Source: Gracilaria caudata
Taxonomy: Eukaryota > Rhodophyta > Florideophyceae > Gracilariales > Gracilariaceae
Direction: 5' to 3'
DNA length: 64,000 nt
Assembly: GCA_030374735.1 (NCBI GenBank)
Contig: JASCIV010000002.1
Location: forward strand, 1-64,000
Positions 39,414 through 49,939 of this stretch are shown in pieces (positions within the stretch are counted from its first letter, which is position 1; each line of letters begins with the position of its first letter). The position numbers were made by a program, and so were the translations under genes. Under the pieces are notes generated by a model. The model had not been told where the DNA came from and made no database searches. It saw only the letters and a list, made by a program, of their open reading frames with translations.

Positions 39414-41060
39414 ATGCTGCGTGAGGTGAAATGCTATCGAAACCGGTCTCGTTTCAAAGCAGCCTTCGGCTTTGCAATTGGATTTCCAGTCCTGCATTTT
39501 CCCGGCCAAACACTTTCAGGAAACCGCTCGTCTTCGAACTCATCTCCGCTTGGAATCAGGCGTCTGGGTCGACTTCGTGCTGTCACCATCAAAGCTCTTC
39601 GCGACCGCGATGCCACTGAGAAGCCTCATGGTCCTCAAGTTCAGAGCGGAGCAAATATACAGATTCCTCTTCGAAAGGTCTTGGCTGGATTCGAGCCATC
39701 ACCTGAGCTCGCAGCAATTTTAACAGTATACTTTGTACAAGGAGCATTGGGCATATCTCGTTTGGCGGTTTCCTTCTTCATGAAAGATACTCTTGGATTA
39801 TCACCAGCAGAATCTGCAGCTTTGGGTGGCGCAGCCTTGTTACCGTGGCTCATTAAGCCCTTATATGGATTTCTAAGTGACTCTCTTCCCGTCTTCGGAT
39901 ACCGCCGACGTTCGTATCTCATAGCGGCTGGCGCACTTGGAGCTGCGGGATGGCTTTCTCTCTCCTCATTTGTTGATTCTGCATTTTGGACACTAATAGC
40001 AACTGTTGCCTCATCACTTTCAGTGGCTGTCTCTGATGTTGTTGCAGACTCAATTGTAGTAGAGAAGGTGCGCGGGCTTCCCGATGAACGATCTGGGGCG
40101 TTGCAGTCTTTATGTTGGGGAACGTCTGCGATTGGAGGCCTCATATCCGCTTATTTCAGCGGAAGCCTTTTGGAAACGATTGGAGTAAGAGAGGTTTTCG
40201 CAATAACAGCGGTGCTTCCATTATTGACAAGTCTTCTCGCCGGTCTAATCAGTGAGAGCAGAGTTCCGCCTATGTCACTGTCAAATTTTCTTCCTTCCAC
40301 CAAGAAGAAGTCGTTGTCGTTATGGAAGGCTTTGAAAAACCCAAAAGTTTACTTGCCTATAGCGTTCGTGTTTGCTTGGCAGGCAACGCCTTCTCCTGAG
40401 TCGGCCATGTTTTTTTTCACTACGAACGAACTTCATTTTGGACCAGAATTTCTCGGCAAAGTGCGCTTCGTGTCGTCCGGCGCCGCGCTATTAGGACTCT
40501 GGCTTTATCGAACATATCTTCGAGACCTGAACTTGAAGGTTTTTTTCTTGTGGGCAACGCTTCTGAGTGTGCCTTTGAGCCTTACCCAAGTCGTGCTCGT
40601 CACCCGTGCGAACGTTGCCTTAGGTATCTCAGATCAATTATTCGCGCTTTCAGACTCTGCGGTATTGACGGCGTTAGGACAGGTAGCTTTCATGCCTACC
40701 TTGGTGTTGGCGGCCCGCCTGTGTCCACCTGGCGTGGAGGGCACATTGTTTGCTGCCATTATGAGTATATACAACGGGAGTGGTGCGGTTTCCAGCGAGC
40801 TAGGAGCTTTGCTGACGAAGGCGCTTGGGGTTACAGATGTCAATTTCGACAACCTGTGGTTGCTAGTGTTGCTGTGCAGTTTTAGCAGTCTGTTGGCACT
40901 CCCGCTGCTCAAGTTCCTTGATCCTCCAACGTACGAAGCATTGGACCAAAGTGAACGTGTCAGCACTGAAACCAGAGATTCTCAGGTTTCGGATATGAGA
41001 ACGAAAAGCAATGAGATTCCTTCTCCCACCACAGGACTTGATTCCAAGGACCGGAGCTAA
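39414..41060 (+). CDS. plastid folate/biopterin-type transporter (FBT family)
   Basis: A 548-aa major-facilitator protein of the BT1/FBT family, which in cyanobacteria and plant plastids moves folates across the envelope. The N-terminal 70 residues are rich in Arg and Ser with no acidic residues in the first 60 but one, consistent with a plastid transit peptide. About 12 membrane segments follow. The FBT signature block is visible: ELAAILTVYFVQGALGISRLAVSFFMKD, then PWLIKPLYGFLSDSLPVFGYRRRSYL, then SVAVSDVVADSIVVEKVRG. The C-terminus is hydrophilic. The exact substrate is inferred from the family. It converges on the NmrA-like gene (162 bases). Confidence 0.88.
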   Translation: MLREVKCYRNRSRFKAAFGFAIGFPVLHFPGQTLSGNRSSSNSSPLGIRRLGRLRAVTIKALRDRDATEKPHGPQVQSGANIQIPLRKVLAGFEPSPELAAILTVYFVQGALGISRLAVSFFMKDTLGLSPAESAALGGAALLPWLIKPLYGFLSDSLPVFGYRRRSYLIAAGALGAAGWLSLSSFVDSAFWTLIATVASSLSVAVSDVVADSIVVEKVRGLPDERSGALQSLCWGTSAIGGLISAYFSGSLLETIGVREVFAITAVLPLLTSLLAGLISESRVPPMSLSNFLPSTKKKSLSLWKALKNPKVYLPIAFVFAWQATPSPESAMFFFTTNELHFGPEFLGKVRFVSSGAALLGLWLYRTYLRDLNLKVFFLWATLLSVPLSLTQVVLVTRANVALGISDQLFALSDSAVLTALGQVAFMPTLVLAARLCPPGVEGTLFAAIMSIYNGSGAVSSELGALLTKALGVTDVNFDNLWLLVLLCSFSSLLALPLLKFLDPPTYEALDQSERVSTETRDSQVSDMRTKSNEIPSPTTGLDSKDRS

Positions 41061-41222
41061 CGCGTGTGCACGCAAAACTCTAGATGTAATGAAACCCATA
41101 TCTGTCCAGCGGAAGCTATATACATGTGAATATGTCTAGATGTGCGCAATTACTACTAGTTCATTTGCATGTATTATCGGATGTTTCCAGTCATGTTGGG
41201 GAGTAGCTCAGACCATCTGATC

Positions 41223-42281
41223 TCAATACGGGGACTCTACCCTGTATGTATCGCTTATACGGTTGAATTCTCGTTTCCAGAATCGCTTATCCGGAACCAA
41301 AGGGTTCCTTCCGTTGCAAGCGGTGATGATGCAACTGGGAAAATCGAACTCAGAATTGGGGTCTGCTTCGCTCAGCTTGGAAATGGAACGCTCGTAAGCG
41401 AGAGCTTGGCAAACGATCTGTGCAACGTCCACTCTACTAATACCGTTGTCTTCTATAGCATTGGCCTCCGACTGGGATTCACTAGCGATGATGATGTCTT
41501 TCATACCACCTGGCGTGTCTTCAAGCCTGTTCAATCTAAGAATTACGTACGGCAACCCGCTTTCGATTACAATTTTTTCCGCTTCTCGTTTAGCCGACCC
41601 CCGCCCGCCAGTGGCCTCCGTAGTGCTAATGAGGACAAATCTCGAAACGGAACCTGCCTTGGAAGACGCCTTAACTAGATTTCTCACACCAGTGACGTCA
41701 ACGGCTTCAAAACCTCCTGGCAACCACCATGGAGCACCACTAGCACATACGATAGCTTTGCTACCTTCAACAGCATCCAGCACCTCCGCGTAATTTACAA
41801 GGTCGCCCTCGAAGATATCAACGTTGGAACCTGAAGGCCCAAAGAGCTTCTTGATTCGGTCGTAACTACGGCCAAATGTGCGGACATTAAAGTCCTGATT
41901 GAGCAATCCGAGCGTGATCCATTGTCCTGTTTTTCCTGTGGCACCTGTTACAAGAATTGGGTCAGGTTTAAGAACATCATACTGGTCGACTTCGGCAGAG
42001 TTTTCCGAAAGGTCTGGCGTGGCTCGCGGTCCGTAATATATAGTTCCCTTACCCATCCGTTTCATGGTGAGGTCGTCAATTGTGCGTTCGAAAGCTGACG
42101 ATTTCCTGGTGGGGCGCTTCCTCGAACGGGAAGATGGTTTATTTTCGGGCTCCTCTGCTGAGCACTTGAGATGAAATCGGTCCTTGATGCTGCATTTGTT
42201 TGACGGGACTTGCAACTTGTCACCCATGAAATGCGTTCCGTGCTGAGTGATTGCACATGCGAACCCAAAACAAAGCTCCAT
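41223..42281 (-). CDS. NmrA/Tic62-like Rossmann-fold protein, probably plastid
   Basis: A 352-aa atypical short-chain dehydrogenase-like protein. After a roughly 100-residue N-terminal region (possibly a transit peptide plus a basic linker RSRKRPTRK) comes an NAD(P)-binding fold starting ILVTGATGKTGQW with the GxxGxxG loop at 113-119. It continues with FNVRTFGRSYDRIKKLFG, a D-x-x-x-GD element (VDIFEGDLVNYAEVLDAVEG), KAIVCASGA and RFVLISTTEA; no clear YxxxK dyad is present. This fits the NmrA-like group, which in plastids includes Tic62 and related redox-sensing or assembly factors. The catalytic versus regulatory role is undecided. Confidence 0.78.
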   Translation of the reverse strand: MELCFGFACAITQHGTHFMGDKLQVPSNKCSIKDRFHLKCSAEEPENKPSSRSRKRPTRKSSAFERTIDDLTMKRMGKGTIYYGPRATPDLSENSAEVDQYDVLKPDPILVTGATGKTGQWITLGLLNQDFNVRTFGRSYDRIKKLFGPSGSNVDIFEGDLVNYAEVLDAVEGSKAIVCASGAPWWLPGGFEAVDVTGVRNLVKASSKAGSVSRFVLISTTEATGGRGSAKREAEKIVIESGLPYVILRLNRLEDTPGGMKDIIIASESQSEANAIEDNGISRVDVAQIVCQALAYERSISKLSEADPNSEFDFPSCIITACNGRNPLVPDKRFWKREFNRISDTYRVESPY

Positions 42282-42854
42282 TGTCGTAATGCTATATGAT
42301 GAAGACAGTCACCGAAAAGGCAATGGGCTTGAGAACGACTCTTATTGAACTAAAGATGGGAATGTAGTATAAGTCTCAACGAGTACTCGTGTCGGTCAAC
42401 ACTATGCACCCGTCCCCTTCACTAACGTCGCAAGCAGAGCTTTGTCTTGTTCCCGCGGGATTGACAAATCGCTCAAAAAGCATGTTCACCGAGCAAATTC
42501 ACTTTCTGTATCGCATTCGAGGGCAGCGGGAGATTCAGTAGCTGGCATGCATGTTTACAGCATAAATGTGACAGTTCTGGTTATCACAAAGTTGCCGCCA
42601 GCCTGGGCTGGCTGAACTTACAGTACCACTGGCAACCCTGTCACAGTTCGAAAGATATGTACAATGAAAACCTTCCCGGGCATCCCTGCAAACGATGACT
42701 ATCTACTGTACGTATGTACCGTCGTAGTCCATGATGGAAAAGGAGTTCGACCATGACAACTGAACAAGGTAATTGTGGGCCGTCATAAGTGGCCCTTGCA
42801 CAAGCTCAAGGTCCCATCAGAATGAAGATAGCGGAACCAAGTGCCTCAGAATAA
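42282..42854. promoter_or_regulatory. divergent promoter region
   Basis: 573 bases between the divergent ATGs of the NmrA-like and rhodanese genes, both probably organelle proteins. I see no distinct motif or RNA gene. Confidence 0.3.
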
Positions 42855-43619
42855 ATGAGCGTCACACGTAGCAGGGCCTATACGTTTCTGGGAGCACAAG
42901 CCTTCAATACGATACCTCTTGCACTGTGTTTATTCCTGCACACCAATCGATCGTCGACGCGCTGCAGGGCTCTGTGTGTTTCTCGGAAGTTTAATGCGTA
43001 CGTTCCTTATCGAGGAAGGCCCGCACAACCACTTTTGCACCCGAAAATGTCGAGTACTCCTATCGACGAAAGGCGACGAAAAGCGACCCAACTGAAGAGA
43101 CGCGTCAAGGCTCTTACTTCTCCCATCCCCCATCTTTCTCACTCTCGATTCCATGAGTTACGTGAGGCAGGTGCCCCATTGCTAATAGTCGACGTCCGAG
43201 AACCAGAGGAGGTGTCTGTCAGTACAATCCCTTCAGCGGTTCCAATATCGGCAGCCGATGAACACATCGGTCAGCTACGACAAGCGCACGGGGACAATTT
43301 CAATGTAGTGTGCTACTGTACCGTTGGCTTTCGTTCCGGACTGTACGCTAAGGCCCTTCGCGCAGCTCCTAAGAACGTCTACAACTACAGTCTAATGGAA
43401 CATCTTTGGGGTAATGGAACGCTGATTTCTAGTGATGAAGAACAGACTCGTGTTCATTTGTATTCCAGAAATTATGAGAGTTATTTCCCGGACAAGTACC
43501 CGGTCGAAGCCTTTGGTGTAATGACAGCCTTGTTTCGAGGTCTTGGTCATTTGCCAAGTTTACTGTCGATTGTAACTGGGAAACGAGTTCAAATTGAAGA
43601 GGAGCCAATCGGTTCCTAG
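42855..43619 (+). CDS. organelle-type rhodanese-domain protein
   Basis: A 254-aa protein. Residues 1-65 resemble a plastid or mitochondrial presequence (Arg/Ser-rich, with a hydrophobic stretch); a second ATG lies at residue 65. The rhodanese domain spans about 95-185: GAPLLIVDVREPEEVSVSTIPSAVPI and an active-site loop CTVGFR starting at Cys155. An intact Cys and Arg suggest sulfurtransferase activity toward thiosulfate or protein thiols. A C-terminal extension (FPDKYPVEAFGVMTALFRGLGHLPSLLSIVTG) may be membrane-associated or a dimer contact. The physiological substrate is not evident. Confidence 0.83.
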   Translation: MSVTRSRAYTFLGAQAFNTIPLALCLFLHTNRSSTRCRALCVSRKFNAYVPYRGRPAQPLLHPKMSSTPIDERRRKATQLKRRVKALTSPIPHLSHSRFHELREAGAPLLIVDVREPEEVSVSTIPSAVPISAADEHIGQLRQAHGDNFNVVCYCTVGFRSGLYAKALRAAPKNVYNYSLMEHLWGNGTLISSDEEQTRVHLYSRNYESYFPDKYPVEAFGVMTALFRGLGHLPSLLSIVTGKRVQIEEEPIGS

Positions 43620-43730
43620 TTGCCTCAAGATATTTCCATTGAAACACACAAACACGTTTTCCTTTGAACGAACTCTTAAGATGAAAAGCGAATTCCTTGC
43701 ATCTTCAAAATCAATCAAATAGTGTACTTC

Positions 43731-44585
43731 TTACCGTGTTTGGGGGAAGTACGATAGAATGTTATACAATCCTTGCTGATCACAGGAGACCCCGCACATT
43801 TTGAGGTCACGAGAAATGTCCACATCCGCCTTGCAGCACATAGTATCGTTAAAAACTGCATTATCCATGGGATTACTTCGTGGCACGAATCCTTTTATGT
43901 GAAATTGCCGAAGTGCGTACGCTATAGCTCTCATCATCCATTCAGCTCGTTCTCTCGAGCAGAAATGTTCTCTCAAACGCGAATCGACTTGCTCTGGTGG
44001 GGACCTCAACAGAAGACTAATGTGCTGGACGAAGTCCACGGGTTTTATGACCTGAGAAACCCACCTTCTTTTCTTACGAGGGAACACTCCCCGAATAGGA
44101 AGGGCGAAGACATACACGATCTCCCGATCACTACCTTGGGTCAATAGAAATGGTTTCCCGACGCGGTGCAAGGCTGTCACACGACGATGTTTTCTTATTT
44201 GATTAGCAAGGTCACTTGCTGTGGTTTCAACTGTTTCACCAGAACGCACATGTTCAGCCAGTGCCCCAATTGCAAGAGGACATTTATCTCCTGGTGCCTC
44301 TGAGAGTCCAAGTTGCCACATTTCATCAAACGGGATAATCCACACTTTGCGATGCAGCAAAGCTGAAGCATGAACTCGTGTCAAAGACATCTTGGACGCG
44401 TGAGTCGCGCTCCAATTTGTTTCGGACACTGAATCAACATAGAGAAAGGAGCGAAACGACTGCGTTGTCGAAAATGTTCTGAACTGAGAAACACAGATAA
44501 AGATAATGATGAAGGTTGCAGGAAGGAGAGGCGAGTCAGCCAAACGAGTAGCAGGGGGTGACTTTGAAGACATATGTTGACGCAT
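43731..44585 (-). CDS. uncharacterised protein with N-terminal hydrophobic segment
   Basis: A 284-aa protein from the ATG at 44583-44585; a later ATG at 44388-44390 would give a 219-aa form without the hydrophobic segment. Residues about 20-36 (LLPATFIIIFICVSQF) form a likely membrane or signal segment. The soluble part begins RKVWIIPFDEMWQLGLSEAPGD and includes a basic patch RKKRRWVSQVIK and a Cys-containing C-terminus (MCCKAD, CGVSCDQQG). No family recognised. It converges on the rhodanese gene with 111 bases between stops, which supports it being a real gene rather than a chance frame. Confidence 0.5.
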   Translation of the reverse strand: MRQHMSSKSPPATRLADSPLLPATFIIIFICVSQFRTFSTTQSFRSFLYVDSVSETNWSATHASKMSLTRVHASALLHRKVWIIPFDEMWQLGLSEAPGDKCPLAIGALAEHVRSGETVETTASDLANQIRKHRRVTALHRVGKPFLLTQGSDREIVYVFALPIRGVFPRKKRRWVSQVIKPVDFVQHISLLLRSPPEQVDSRLREHFCSRERAEWMMRAIAYALRQFHIKGFVPRSNPMDNAVFNDTMCCKADVDISRDLKMCGVSCDQQGLYNILSYFPQTR

Positions 44586-45605
44586 TAATCCTAAAATCCG
44601 CTCCTACAGTATTACGCAACCCGAAAAGCACACTTCTCTCCCTCTGAAAGAAATCGGATGGGCGGTCATGTATTGAAGCGAAGAGTGGTACAAACTGAAG
44701 ATGGTGACGAGCTATCGGACAGAACAAGAGTTGATGAGATTCTTTGGATTGTTGAGAGGAGAAGCGCAATGCTTGTTGTGATAGGGAAGCTAGCCAGAGC
44801 GTTAGGCCCATATTTCGCCGGGAATGGAAGGGTGGTACTGCGGTCAGACATCAAAGGCAACAATTGTGAATTAAGGCCCGGGAAGTCCAGAGAAAGTTGA
44901 CGAAAGTACGGTCGCTTGTTCTGTCTCTCGTGGGTGTAAAGCTCAGCTTCATATCAGAAATATAACCTTATCCAAATGTATTAAATGACTCGTAGCAAGC
45001 CTGAGGTTGTGAGATTGCGTGCTATTTATCCTCAGGTTCAGCAACAGGGAAAGTTTTCTCACCATCATGCATCTCTGAACGTTCTCAAGCACGATGTAGT
45101 GGCCGTTACGAATGTTGCAAAAAAGTGTTTCTGGGCCTTCTACCTTCGTACATCTCAGATGAAGGTAGGTGTAGGCTGAAGGCAATCTTCGCTGCAGATG
45201 CAGAATTTATGAAGTGGTTCTTGATATCAGGCTTTGTCTAGAATCGGGGCTCAGGCGTCATCAGCAAATGAAGTCAGTAAGGAAATACGAGGTTGCATTC
45301 GAATCTGATCGTGAAACAAAAGACTGGCGGACTCCAAATATCGCTCACGTACGTGAAGCGACGTGTTCAATCACGGCAACACTCCAGGAATTTATGGCAT
45401 TATGACTTCAACAACATTATTATCCAAATAGAAGGATCAAACGAGCTTTGAGCGACTGACAATGGTAATAGTTCGTCAGATTCGCGTTCTAACCGTTCCG
45501 ATATGAAGGGTTAACACCACGCAGGACCTATATGCTTTACGAACACATCCATGTACACATTACCCCACAAGACCAATTTCGAGTCGAGGAGGACGCCGTC
45601 TTAAA
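44586..45605. other. divergent intergenic region, no gene seen
   Basis: About 1 kb between divergent genes. Several open frames of 60-90 codons on both strands are probably chance; none shows domain features. Confidence 0.4.
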
Positions 45606-46649
45606 ATGGTACGGTCGTTCGATCGACAGGGTAGTGTCCCGTTCGCGAGACAGTTTGTCTTAGCTATGCTTCTTTTCCTTCCTCCCTGTCTCTTCATTCA
45701 CGAAAATGAGCATTTATGGATATCCAGGCTTTCACGCTCTTCACATCTCCCCACTCTTCAAGACGCCACGATTTTGGTGAAAGGATATTCAGCCCCAACA
45801 TTTCCTCAGCAAAAGGTTGCGGTTTGCCTAACCGGACATCTGCGGAGTTTTTACAAACCTTCTGTGCACATTTCTATTAAGCGGAATGTAATTGACACCC
45901 TTAGGGATGCCGGGTACTCTGTCGATGTTTTCTTCCACGTAGGAAAAAGGGATGTACCACGAGAGGGTAGGAAGAAAGCGGCAACATACATTTCTGCCCG
46001 TGTTTTAAGTTACTTCGGTCCGGTAAAGACATCCTTCTACAGAAATAGCAAACATGGCTGTTCCCAGAGATTGTGTGGAAATGAAAGCACAGGAGTATGC
46101 CCATACGCCTTGATTCGTCTAGGCCAATGCCTAGACCTCATTGAGGAACACGAAAACCGAACAGGTGTTGAATATGATTGGATATATAAGACACGACCAG
46201 ATATAGCTTTCGGTTCACGGATATCTGTCCCATTCGAGTTAAAAGATGGATATCTTTACACAAACCAACATGTCCCAGGGGCTTCAGTGCACGCTCATCC
46301 GTGGTTACGAAGGACGTTCAAGGAAAACGAAGGCGCAATTGGTCCACCTATAGGTGATCAGGTCATGGCTGCGCCACGAAAGATCGCAAAAGTTGCGTTT
46401 AGGGCGTACTTGGCTTTTCAGGACTGTGGTCTTTATGAACTACCGTCTGGGACCCTAAACGCAGAAGTGGGCTTAACTTACTGGCTTGTACGTAACAATG
46501 TTCATTATAAAACGCTCCCATGGTTTTGGATGCTCGTTCGAGAGAAAGAAGGCCCAGAATGTGAACGTCTTGTGTACATAACGGCTGACACGAGTCAACT
46601 CCTGGAGAAATGCAAAAGGTACCGTGAAAGCGGCCGTATTCCAGAATAA
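45606..46649 (+). CDS. type II membrane glycosyltransferase-like protein
   Basis: A 347-aa protein with a short cytosolic N-terminus, a single hydrophobic anchor (about residues 15-32, FARQFVLAMLLFLPPCLFI) and a soluble lumenal domain, the layout of Golgi glycosyltransferases. The domain opens with VAVCLTGHLRSF, followed by a VFFHVGKR element and, further on, YDWIYKTRPDIAF, in which an aspartate-containing motif (TRPD) stands where related uncharacterised glycosyltransferase-like proteins have a D-x-D-like element. Paired cysteines (CSQRLCG, C-P-Y-A, ECERL) suggest secretory-pathway disulfides. Donor sugar and acceptor are unknown. Red algae make complex sulfated cell-wall glycans, but a role there is only a guess. 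Confidence 0.6.
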   Translation: MVRSFDRQGSVPFARQFVLAMLLFLPPCLFIHENEHLWISRLSRSSHLPTLQDATILVKGYSAPTFPQQKVAVCLTGHLRSFYKPSVHISIKRNVIDTLRDAGYSVDVFFHVGKRDVPREGRKKAATYISARVLSYFGPVKTSFYRNSKHGCSQRLCGNESTGVCPYALIRLGQCLDLIEEHENRTGVEYDWIYKTRPDIAFGSRISVPFELKDGYLYTNQHVPGASVHAHPWLRRTFKENEGAIGPPIGDQVMAAPRKIAKVAFRAYLAFQDCGLYELPSGTLNAEVGLTYWLVRNNVHYKTLPWFWMLVREKEGPECERLVYITADTSQLLEKCKRYRESGRIPE

Positions 46650-46907
46650 GCGCAGAGTTGTTGATTGCTCGGGAGTCTGCGCACAGACTCTCTTTTGTTT
46701 TCAGGACAGGCACATCGGAGAAATGAAACTTTGAATGAACGAGTTAGTTTTGAGCGAAGCTATGGCCAATATTCTAGTGTAGGGGATAACCTTCAAAACC
46801 GAAGCTTTTCCGAAAGCAAAAGTCACGTTAACTACATCGATTGAGAGGCCCCAAATTTCGAGCTTAGGCGAACTTCGTTATGAACCGAATTTGTGGGTTA
46901 AGAAAGG

Positions 46908-49184
46908 TTAGGTGTCTCCAGTTTTCACTTGTTCTTTGTCTTTAGCAACTACTGGATCGTTTTGCGCTACGTTCGTACTGCCCTCCGCTTCTGCCGTACT
47001 ATGTTGATCCATATTTTCCTTCTGCACCTGCTTGCACTCGCTTACACCGTTGCTTTGGTTTAGTGGCGCTTCTTTCTTCTTATCCTCTTCTGGGTCGGGT
47101 GACTCTATGCCATCTTGGGTCTTCTCGATGTCGGCCCGATTTGCAAACCTCGATTGTTTTGGTTTTCGCGGTTCCTTCAATGCTGTCTTAGCCTTGGGAT
47201 CTGTGTCTGTCCTCTTCTCTTGGTCACTTTCGGATTCGTCAGATTCTTCTGATCCGGAGGAGCTTCCACTGCTACTCTCTTGCTCAGAGCCTTCGCCAGC
47301 CTTAGCTTCCTTACTCCTTTCATTGGTGACAGTCTTGGCCGCCATATCAGTCATTCCTGTGTCTACCGAGACGATTTTTCGATTTGCACGGATCACGGGC
47401 GACTTTTCCGCTTTTACTTTCATGGGAGACACTCTATCTCCGGAATTAGGTATCTCATCCACATCCATGGCATCTTCGTTTTCGCTTTCGCTCTTTCTGC
47501 CTGGATTTGGCTCAGTGCTTGCCGGTTCCCCTTTTGAAACAGCCTCTTTTGGTTCTACCAAGTCTTCATCATTCTTGACTGGGTCTGGCTTTTCACCCCG
47601 AGACGCATTAGCTTTGTCGGACGAAGCTTTTTCGGACGAAGCTTTGTCAATAACTTCGGGGTCCTCATCATCTGAGATGAGTATAGGTGTCGTTGTGGTT
47701 TTGTCTTCAGTGCCTTTCGACTGCTTTGGTTTGGTCAGTGTATCGGCACTGTCCTTTTCCTTGGGATCTATAATTGAAGACTTAAGTGTACTTTGCCCCT
47801 CTATATTGGCCGGACCGCCTTCATCCTTCCCAGCATCTTCCATCTTCGCGTCATTTTCCAGGGGCACCTTGATATCTTCCTTGTCTTGAACATCACTCCG
47901 TTCTCTACATTCAGTCATCTTCACTTCTCTAGTTTCTTCTTGAGAGCGATTCTGTTGTTGAGACTGTAGCGCGGACTCAAATCTTCGTTCAAGCTTCTCA
48001 AACTTGTCAAAGATCGTAGTTATTGCTGTCTCTACGGTGTTTTGGGTATCTCCGAGCTGTACCAAAATACGAGTCAGTGCATCAGAACGTAATATTGCAC
48101 GGTCTACACGGTCGAGATGTTGCTTCAATTGTTCGTTCACTGAATCACGTAAATCCTCAAACTTTGCAAACAGGTCGATCTTGATCGAATCCAAGTCTTC
48201 ATGGGTAAGACCTGATGTAGTCGACACCGGCTCAGCCTGCACAGTCTGTGTAGCTGCACCACCCTTCCTGCGTTTATTCGTCGGCTCAGTGACTCGCTTG
48301 GAACGAGTTGCAGCACGACTGCTTCGCATTCGCCAACGCTCGCGGTTCAAATCGACTACTTGTTCTGAATTATCTTCTTGGTAACGAACATTGACTGATG
48401 AGCCATCTCGGTCTGTGATGTATGCAACATACCACTTTCGGTAAGGATGCCAGTAGATTTCAATCGATGAGCCCACAGGTGGTACAGAGGCAACATCTCC
48501 GTTTGTTTTTTCTGCGATCTGTGTGCGCTTTCGCTTTCCAACTGCAGCCAGGGCTCCTTGATTTGACTTTGAAGGCTTTGAAGGCCCATGGCTTTGAAGT
48601 AGTTGCTCTATTTGATGAAAAGCATGACGGCGAGACTGTATTGCATCTTCTGCTGCTTCGAGAAGGAATTTTGCGTGCTGGACGACCCAGGCGAGGTCGG
48701 GTCCCTTATTAAACTGAGCAGTGTTGCGCACCAGGAGCCGCATATCGTTGAGGTAATCATCAGTCGATCGATACTTTCGCGCCTTTATCTTCTCGCGGAT
48801 TTGATTTAGAAAGATGGGGTGTTTGATGAGGTCGGTGTATGCTTTGAGCGTGACAGGTACAGTAAAGTCAACACCGGTATTGCGTGGTCTTGACAAGTAA
48901 GTGGCAGAACGTGGACCCGTCTCACCATGTTTGAGGCGCACGATTTTGAGAGGTGGCCCCTGGTCAGCAATGAAGCCCTTAGCATCCCTTACTTCTTTCT
49001 CGCATTCAAGCAGTAGGGTTGACAAGGCGGCTTCGGGGTCTTCGCGAATTTGGTCGGCACGTCGACTGCTTGCAGCCTTCTCGGCCTCCGCCTTTTCGTC
49101 CATCTCTCGAAGTTCACGCATGATACGCGCCTCCTCGGCTTCGAGGTCATCCAGCTGAAGACGCACATCGCCATTGTCCACCAT
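46908..49184 (-). CDS. bromodomain plus Tudor-like chromatin protein
   Basis: A 758-aa protein from the ATG at 49182-49184. A coiled-coil N-terminus (residues 10-60) precedes a bromodomain at about 108-190 (TLKAYTDLIKHPIFLNQIREKI, YRSTDDYLNDMRLLVRNTAQFN). The acetyl-lysine-binding asparagine is Asn159. A Tudor-like barrel follows at about 238-286 (VGSSIEIYWHPYRKWYVAYI...VNVRYQED...RERWRMR), then a second helical region (about 320-400). A long acidic Lys/Glu/Ser-rich disordered tail ends the protein. It is expected to read histone acetyl and methyl marks in the nucleus. It is convergent with the glycosyltransferase-like gene (258 bases). Confidence 0.85.
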   Translation of the reverse strand: MVDNGDVRLQLDDLEAEEARIMRELREMDEKAEAEKAASSRRADQIREDPEAALSTLLLECEKEVRDAKGFIADQGPPLKIVRLKHGETGPRSATYLSRPRNTGVDFTVPVTLKAYTDLIKHPIFLNQIREKIKARKYRSTDDYLNDMRLLVRNTAQFNKGPDLAWVVQHAKFLLEAAEDAIQSRRHAFHQIEQLLQSHGPSKPSKSNQGALAAVGKRKRTQIAEKTNGDVASVPPVGSSIEIYWHPYRKWYVAYITDRDGSSVNVRYQEDNSEQVVDLNRERWRMRSSRAATRSKRVTEPTNKRRKGGAATQTVQAEPVSTTSGLTHEDLDSIKIDLFAKFEDLRDSVNEQLKQHLDRVDRAILRSDALTRILVQLGDTQNTVETAITTIFDKFEKLERRFESALQSQQQNRSQEETREVKMTECRERSDVQDKEDIKVPLENDAKMEDAGKDEGGPANIEGQSTLKSSIIDPKEKDSADTLTKPKQSKGTEDKTTTTPILISDDEDPEVIDKASSEKASSDKANASRGEKPDPVKNDEDLVEPKEAVSKGEPASTEPNPGRKSESENEDAMDVDEIPNSGDRVSPMKVKAEKSPVIRANRKIVSVDTGMTDMAAKTVTNERSKEAKAGEGSEQESSSGSSSGSEESDESESDQEKRTDTDPKAKTALKEPRKPKQSRFANRADIEKTQDGIESPDPEEDKKKEAPLNQSNGVSECKQVQKENMDQHSTAEAEGSTNVAQNDPVVAKDKEQVKTGDT

Positions 49185-49939
49185 GTTACGTTTCGAATCG
49201 CGAGGCGGCGGATACCGTACTGAAAGCGGGCCTCAAACACGATAGGGTTCGATAGTACGAAGTGCTGTTTGAGATGCAATTTCGCAACGCAGCTTCAAAT
49301 AGACTCGGCGGAGGGAGAAAGTGCTTTAGCAAGAAACGGGAAAACGTGCTCGGGTGAAGAAGAGGCGGCGGATCAAGTGCTGAACAGGAACCGAGGGTTG
49401 TGCTGTACCAGTCCGGCCCAAACAGGAGCGACCCGTCAGATTGCATGTACGTATTCCCATTTGCTTGCCCGCCAAGCTACTCCTCGTCGTGCCCTTGTAC
49501 TGGAAATTTTTGGAAGTGCGGTTGGGCTTCCAAATTCGATGAAACCGCGCTCTCGATTCATCCAAACTTCCGGTTCTTTTATTTTTCGAAATTTAAAATG
49601 AGTCCATCTCTCATCCTTGCTCGGTGCAATTGTACCCATTTCTGCGATGGTATCCGTACTCCGCGGTCTTTGTCGCTAAGTGTGTGAGCTCGAAACTCGA
49701 CGTCCGAAGCTGGACTTCGGGTGCTTTTGTGTTCCCAAGCTGCGGCTCTTGCGGTGGACTTGCATTCTTTCGAGATTGTCCAGTCCAGTGCTGCGCCTTC
49801 ACACTTTCAAGGGCACGAAAACACAACACGTCCCTCACTTTCATTTGCCGTAGAACCTTGTGCGCGATCACTATGTGAGAAAACCATCGGGAGCAGGAAG
49901 ACCACAGTAAACATTTCCTGTACACATCCTACCTTATCA
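49185..49939. other. divergent promoter and possible 5' UTR
   Basis: 755 bases between the bromodomain gene and the ATG of the alpha/beta hydrolase. The hydrolase frame is open from 49721 but begins with GTG; that stretch is more likely 5' leader or an unrecognised exon. Confidence 0.4.

Noticed and set aside
49721..49939. Upstream extension of the alpha/beta hydrolase frame
   Set aside because: It begins at GTG with no ATG; more likely 5' leader.
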